The notes beneath the pieces are model-generated. The model had not been told where the DNA came from, ran no database searches, and saw only the letters and a program-made list of their open reading frames with translations. A stretch of DNA of 9,599 nt, taken from the NCBI GenBank assembly GCA_030699855.1, contig JAUYKR010000156.1:1-9599 (forward strand). The letters run 5' to 3'. Of the stretch, positions 5,499-9,599 are shown piece after piece. Source of the DNA: a bacterium (GTDB taxonomy: Bacteria; Patescibacteriota; Gracilibacteria; JAUYGZ01). The position numbers and the translations under genes were made by a program. Every line of letters begins with the position of its first letter. Positions within the stretch are counted from its first letter, which is position 1.

Positions 5499-8400
5499 AT
5501 GGGAGCGGAACTTGGCATTGCCCCAGGAGAGCCACAGATCGATTGGAGCGACCCGGAAGTTGAGCAGGACTCCGAAAATGGCGATGCATTAAATCTTGAG
5601 GACATTCATGAAGATACTAAAAAGAAGATTGAGGAACTCTTGATTCTGAAGCAGGAAGACTTTGAGAACGTGGAATTCCATGACAAGGAGGCCTTTAAAA
5701 GGGCAAAAGGAAAGAAAATTGAGGAGCTGCAGTATTCGTCCGGATTACAGGGGCAGCTGGACGAGCATGTCGACGAGAAACTCGATCTGGTTTATGAAGA
5801 ATGGGAAAAGGGTCATGAGATTGTTCACCAGAAAGAAGAGCTCAAGATAAAGATTCTCGCGGAGGCGGCTTTAAGTCTTTCGCCGGAAGACATCGGCAAT
5901 GAGGACTTTCACGATGATCCCGATGTATTTACTGCTGCCATGCGGGAAAGAGTGGCAAAAGCCCTGGAGGATAAAAATGAACACTATGTGGAGGAGGTGC
6001 AGCCATTCATCGAGGGAAAGATCGAGGAACTGTATCAAGAATGGTTAAAAAAGCATGAGGCGTTTCATAAGCAAAATGAGGACAGTATTGAGCTTTTGAT
6101 CGATCGGGCGTTGGTCTTTAGTCCGCAAGATATTCAAAACGCGGAGTTTGATGAAAACCCGGCGGCCTTCGCGGCCGCTATGCGGGAAAGGGTGGGAAAA
6201 GCCATGGCCGCAGCCGATCCACATTACGCGCAGTCGCTGCAGGTCTTGATCGAAAGAAAAATACGGACGCAATACCAAAAGTGGATGGCAAAGCATCGCG
6301 CTTTTCACCGGCAGCAGCAAGCGATGCTCCTCCCCCTGGTCAGAAGAGCGTTGGTCTTACGCCCGGAGGATATTGGAAACGAAGATTTTGACGGAAACCA
6401 AGCCGCGTTTGCCAAGGCCATGAGGGAAAGAGTGGGGAAAAGTTTAGGTGATACTGATCCGCACTATTTGGAGTCGGTTCAGCCAACCGTGGATCGCGGA
6501 ATAAAAACTCTTTATCGTGAATGGCAGAAAAAACACCAGCTTTTTCATAAGCAGGGTGAACAAAAACTTGCCGTACTCGTCGAAGGCGCACTGGTTTTGA
6601 GTCAATCTGACGTGGAAAACGAGGATTTTGATGAGCATCCGGACGTGTTTTACGCGACCATGCGGCTAAGAGTCGGGGGGGCGTTGAGTGATGTGGATGA
6701 TCACTACCAAGAGGATCTTCAGCCGATGGTTGAAAGAAAAATAAAGAGTTCTTATCAGACCTGGCAAAAAAAGCACCGGGAATTTCATCATCGGAGAGAA
6801 AAAGTAGCGGAAATTCTGGTTGATTCCGCCCTGGTCTTGAGTTCGGACGACAGTGAAAATGAAGCCTACGACGGTCATCAGCGAGCCTTCATCATCGCCA
6901 TGCAGGAACGGGTTGGTCAGGCGTTGGACGGCTTTGATGTTCATTACACCGATCGGCTTCAGCCGTCAGTGGAGAAGAAAATAGCCGAACTGTACCGCGA
7001 ATGGAAAGAAAAGCACGAGAGCTTTCATCATCTTGAACAGGAAAAGCTGAGCGAAGCTGCTGAGCTGGATCCGGCCTTGAGTGAAGAGGATGCTGAAAGC
7101 GAAGAAAAAACCATTGAAGACGCCTTGGCGGAAATTTTTGTGCTGAGCCCACGGGATATAGAAAATGAGGATTTTGACGGCGATCCCCAGGCGTTTGCCG
7201 ATGTCATGCAAGCACGGATATTGGAAGCGATGGGCACTATCGATCAACACTTCACCGACCCCCTTCAACCGGCTTTGAAAAAGAGAATTGATGGTCTGTA
7301 TCGGGAATGGCAAAAAAAGCATGAAAAATTTCACGACCAGAAGGAGGGGGAAATAGAAGTCTTGGTGGAAACAGCGCTCATTTTGACACCGGAAGACGTT
7401 GAAAACGAAGATTTTGATGGCCAGCCAGAAGCCTTCTCCGCTGTCATGATGGAACGAGCCAATCTGGCATTACGGGAGGTCGATCCTCATTATCGCAAAC
7501 CGTATCAGGCTAAGTTGGAGAAAAGCATCGAGATGACATACGAGAAGTGGCTGAAGCTGCATAAAGAGTTTCACCGGCAGAAGAGCGCTGAAACGCAGAC
7601 CCTGATTCAGGCCACGCTCATCTTGAAACCCGAGGACATTGAAAACGAAGATTTTGACGATCGGCCGGAGGCCTTCGCCGCCGCGATGCTGGAACGAGTC
7701 GATCAGGCCCTATTGGAAGTTGACTCGCATTATAGCGAGCCGCTGAAGGCAAAAATGAGCAAACAGATCGAGGCGCTGTATCAACAGTGGACGAAAAAAC
7801 ACGAGGAGTTTCACGCCCGGCAAGAACTGGGCATCGAGGCCCGAATTGAATCTGCCCTGCTTGTAACGGTTGAAGACATTGAAAATGAAGATTTTGACGG
7901 CCGGCCGGAGGCCTTCGCCGCCGCGATGCTGGGAAGAGTCGACCAGGCCCTATCGGAAGTTGACTCGCATTATAGCGAAGCACTCCGGCCGCAGATCGAG
8001 AAGCAAATCGAGGCGCTCTACAAAAACTGGACCATGCAGCACCTGAAATTTCATGAGGGAAAAGAAAATACTATCGATACCCTGATCGAATCGGTCCTGA
8101 TTCTGACACCGGAAGATGTTGAAAACGAAGATTTTGACGATCGTCCGCAAGTATTCGCAACCACCATGAAAGCACGCATTTCTCGAACTCTTGCTCAAGT
8201 AGACCCGCACTACGTTGAGGCGCTTGAGGCTGAGGTCGACAAAAGAATTATGAGTCTTTATGGGAAGTGGCAAAAGCAACACCGCTCTTTTCATGAACAA
8301 AAAGAAGGTAATCTGGAAACACTCGTAAAAAAAGCGCTGACCCTGAACTCGGAGGATGTTGAAAACGAACTGTTTGATAAACATCCAGATATTTTTTCGA

Positions 8401-9509
8401 GAGTGATGAACGAGCGTGTTGATCTCGCGCTTGTTGGCGTTGACCGGCATTACGTCGAAGCAATCAGGCCATCCATTAGCTCGCTGATCGAAAATCGCTA
8501 CCAAAACTGGCAAGAAAAACATGAGGCTCTCCACCGGCAGAGAGAGCTTGAGATTGCGATGGCAATTGATCAGAAGCTGACGCTTTCCGCGGAGGACATC
8601 GCGAACGAAGCTTTCCACGATAGCAAAGAAGCGTTCATAGGTTCCATGAAGCAAAGAGCGGGCAGCCTTCTGGTTCCGGAAAACACTCATATCGTCTCGA
8701 ACCTGCAAGTTCAGATCGATCTAAAAATAGAAACGCTTTACGGGCAGTGGCTTCGCGGTCACCTCACATTACATGAGAATGAGGAAACGGACGCGAAAGC
8801 CCTCATCTACCGATCGCTGCAATTGAACCAGGAAGACCTGAAAAACGAAAACTTCCATGATTCGGAAGCATTTGCCAGGGCTATGGTCGCACGCGGAACA
8901 ATGCTCTTGAAACAGGTGAGCGGAGACGAGCAGCTGGCCCCTGATATATCGGACTTCATGACCAACCATGTGCGAGTCTTGTACAAAGAATGGGAAATGC
9001 ACCACGGAGAAAGTCATCGGATGGAAGAAGCGCGCGCCCAGGAAGAAGAGAAAGCTGCCGAAACAAATCTTTCGGAAAAAGAAGCTGAGCGGGAGGCGGA
9101 ACAAAAAGTTCTCGAAAAACTCGTCCGCGAATTGAACGCGGCTCTGGTCGAGGATTCCAAACAGAAAAATATCTCCCTGGATGAAAGCAAGCTCATGCGC
9201 CTCTATTTCGAGACCCGATCAGGGGAAGATCGCCTGTGGAGCATACTCGAAGAGTGGCTGAGCATCATAAACAGATACGGAGAATACGAGGAACTTTTTA
9301 TAAAAATCGTCAGCGATCTGTTTTTGTTGGGAAGCTGCTCATTCAAGCAGCTGTCCTCGATTTTCTTTAGGCGCCACTACCAAGGTGGGAGACCATCTCT
9401 AAAAAAACTGCGGCAGTATTTTTCCATGCTGATCCGCATCCTGTTGAAGATGAGCGTTCAGCAAAAAACTGTCCCCAGAAGGCCACTAGATTCGCCACGG
9501 GGACTATAG
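5499..9509 (+). CDS. Giant 1336-residue tandem-repeat protein, unknown function
   Basis: I do not recognise the family. Residues 1-46 are an acidic N-terminus with no signal peptide. Residues 47-1185 are 14 tandem units of about 80 residues: R1 at 47-123 (77, divergent), R2-R5 at 124-443, R6 at 444-545 (102), R7-R13 at 546-1105 and R14 at 1106-1185. Residues 1186-1222 are Glu/Lys-rich and coiled-coil-like; 1223-1336 turn from acidic to basic. All units keep D-x2-N-x2-[F/Y] near their start and Y-x2-W-x3-H-x3-H near position 56-67. The unit is probably helical, so an elongated solenoid or helical array in the cytosol is the simplest picture. The ATG at 5499 lacks a Shine-Dalgarno site; the frame is closed by TAA at 5484, so no earlier start exists nearby. 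It lies between two tRNA-Leu genes. Conservation of motifs across diverged copies argues for a functional protein. Confidence 0.85.
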   Translation: MGAELGIAPGEPQIDWSDPEVEQDSENGDALNLEDIHEDTKKKIEELLILKQEDFENVEFHDKEAFKRAKGKKIEELQYSSGLQGQLDEHVDEKLDLVYEEWEKGHEIVHQKEELKIKILAEAALSLSPEDIGNEDFHDDPDVFTAAMRERVAKALEDKNEHYVEEVQPFIEGKIEELYQEWLKKHEAFHKQNEDSIELLIDRALVFSPQDIQNAEFDENPAAFAAAMRERVGKAMAAADPHYAQSLQVLIERKIRTQYQKWMAKHRAFHRQQQAMLLPLVRRALVLRPEDIGNEDFDGNQAAFAKAMRERVGKSLGDTDPHYLESVQPTVDRGIKTLYREWQKKHQLFHKQGEQKLAVLVEGALVLSQSDVENEDFDEHPDVFYATMRLRVGGALSDVDDHYQEDLQPMVERKIKSSYQTWQKKHREFHHRREKVAEILVDSALVLSSDDSENEAYDGHQRAFIIAMQERVGQALDGFDVHYTDRLQPSVEKKIAELYREWKEKHESFHHLEQEKLSEAAELDPALSEEDAESEEKTIEDALAEIFVLSPRDIENEDFDGDPQAFADVMQARILEAMGTIDQHFTDPLQPALKKRIDGLYREWQKKHEKFHDQKEGEIEVLVETALILTPEDVENEDFDGQPEAFSAVMMERANLALREVDPHYRKPYQAKLEKSIEMTYEKWLKLHKEFHRQKSAETQTLIQATLILKPEDIENEDFDDRPEAFAAAMLERVDQALLEVDSHYSEPLKAKMSKQIEALYQQWTKKHEEFHARQELGIEARIESALLVTVEDIENEDFDGRPEAFAAAMLGRVDQALSEVDSHYSEALRPQIEKQIEALYKNWTMQHLKFHEGKENTIDTLIESVLILTPEDVENEDFDDRPQVFATTMKARISRTLAQVDPHYVEALEAEVDKRIMSLYGKWQKQHRSFHEQKEGNLETLVKKALTLNSEDVENELFDKHPDIFSRVMNERVDLALVGVDRHYVEAIRPSISSLIENRYQNWQEKHEALHRQRELEIAMAIDQKLTLSAEDIANEAFHDSKEAFIGSMKQRAGSLLVPENTHIVSNLQVQIDLKIETLYGQWLRGHLTLHENEETDAKALIYRSLQLNQEDLKNENFHDSEAFARAMVARGTMLLKQVSGDEQLAPDISDFMTNHVRVLYKEWEMHHGESHRMEEARAQEEEKAAETNLSEKEAEREAEQKVLEKLVRELNAALVEDSKQKNISLDESKLMRLYFETRSGEDRLWSILEEWLSIINRYGEYEELFIKIVSDLFLLGSCSFKQLSSIFFRRHYQGGRPSLKKLRQYFSMLIRILLKMSVQQKTVPRRPLDSPRGL
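5637..9053 (+). repeat. Array of 14 coding repeats, 240-base period
   Basis: Equivalent codons recur at exact 240-base steps, for example the Asn codon of the N-E-D-F motif in R2 to R6 and in R7 to R14. Exceptions are R1 to R2 (231 bases) and R6 to R7 (306 bases, a 22-codon insertion). Most units are well diverged at DNA level. R9 and R10 are the closest pair: 7631-7740 and 7871-7980 differ at about 10 of 110 bases. The array is in frame throughout. Confidence 0.95.
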
Positions 9510-9530
9510 TAAGCTCTTTGCGAGTTTCTG

Positions 9531-9566
9531 AGCCTTTGTCCAAGTGAGGAGTTGCGAGCAAAGGCT
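9531..9566 (+). repeat. Inverted repeat between the giant gene and the second tRNA-Leu
   Basis: AGCCTTTG (9531-9538) and CAAAGGCT (9559-9566) form an 8-bp perfect stem with a 20-base loop. It lies 22 bases after the giant gene's stop and six bases before the tRNA start. There is no T tract, so it is not a typical terminator; it could be an RNA-processing structure or a weak terminator. Confidence 0.4.
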
Positions 9567-9571
9567 TAAAT

Positions 9572-9599
9572 GCCCAAGTGGCGGAATTGGTATACGCGC
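9572..9599 (+). tRNA. tRNA-Leu, 5' end only (cut by window edge)
   Basis: The sequence begins GCCCAAG TG GCGGAATTGGT and continues ATACGCGC, matching the acceptor strand, D stem and D loop of bacterial class II leucine tRNAs and closely resembling the tRNA-Leu at 5298 in layout. The acceptor differs (GCCCAAG, not GCCCGGG), so it is a different isoacceptor and not a recent duplicate. The anticodon lies outside the window. Confidence 0.85.

Noticed and set aside
7950..8708. Minus-strand ORF of 252 codons, and similar minus-strand ORFs through the repeat array
   Set aside because: They are antisense to the repeat-coding gene, recur with its 240-base period because the units are similar, and show no start signals or family resemblance.
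5637..9053. CRISPR array or tandem non-coding satellite because of the strict 240-base period
   Set aside because: The period is a multiple of three, the frame stays open for 1336 codons, and conservation follows amino acids and not bases.
9367..9561. Minus-strand 64-codon ORF overlapping the giant gene's end
   Set aside because: It crosses several inverted repeats and the spacer, has no start signal, and no recognised family.

Overview
This is a bacterial window of mid-range GC with a standard genetic code: TGA, TAA and TAG all act as stops. It holds two unrelated neighbourhoods. The lineage cannot be fixed from the sequence. A phosphoketolase route, an AlaX editing factor, a DUF1189-like membrane protein, mostly weak or absent Shine-Dalgarno sites and a very large orphan repeat protein would fit a Patescibacteria/CPR-type genome, but this is a low-confidence inference; a Firmicutes-like relative is possible.

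Left part (1-4274), all genes on the minus strand. A probable transcription unit runs alaX (3585-4274), then a full-length phosphoketolase xfp (1124-3517), then an acetate kinase ackA remnant (585-1127) that overlaps xfp by the four bases ATGA. Phosphoketolase makes acetyl phosphate, and acetate kinase would convert it to ATP and acetate. Here ackA stops at about 180 codons, just where its second phosphate motif should begin, and its last codons form a terminator hairpin. Beyond it are a possible 18-codon ORF ending in another hairpin terminator, a promoter, and a 120-residue orphan protein (78-440) with the only textbook ribosome binding site of the window and its own terminator. A second, partial copy of the tiny ORF runs off the left edge.

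Middle (4275-5382). A DUF1189-like membrane protein (4361-5245, plus strand) is divergent from alaX and is followed by a complete tRNA-Leu(UAG) gene.

Right part (5383-9599). An AT-rich leader with three stacked inverted repeats precedes a 1336-codon plus-strand ORF. Its product is mostly 14 tandem copies of a unit close to 80 residues: twelve internal steps are in register at exactly 80 codons, apart from one 22-residue insertion. All 14 copies keep D-x2-N-x2-[F/Y] and Y-x2-W-x3-H-x3-H. I do not recognise the family; it is the best candidate here for something undescribed. After it come a short spacer with an inverted repeat and the 5' end of a second tRNA-Leu, cut by the window edge, so the giant gene sits between two tRNA-Leu genes.
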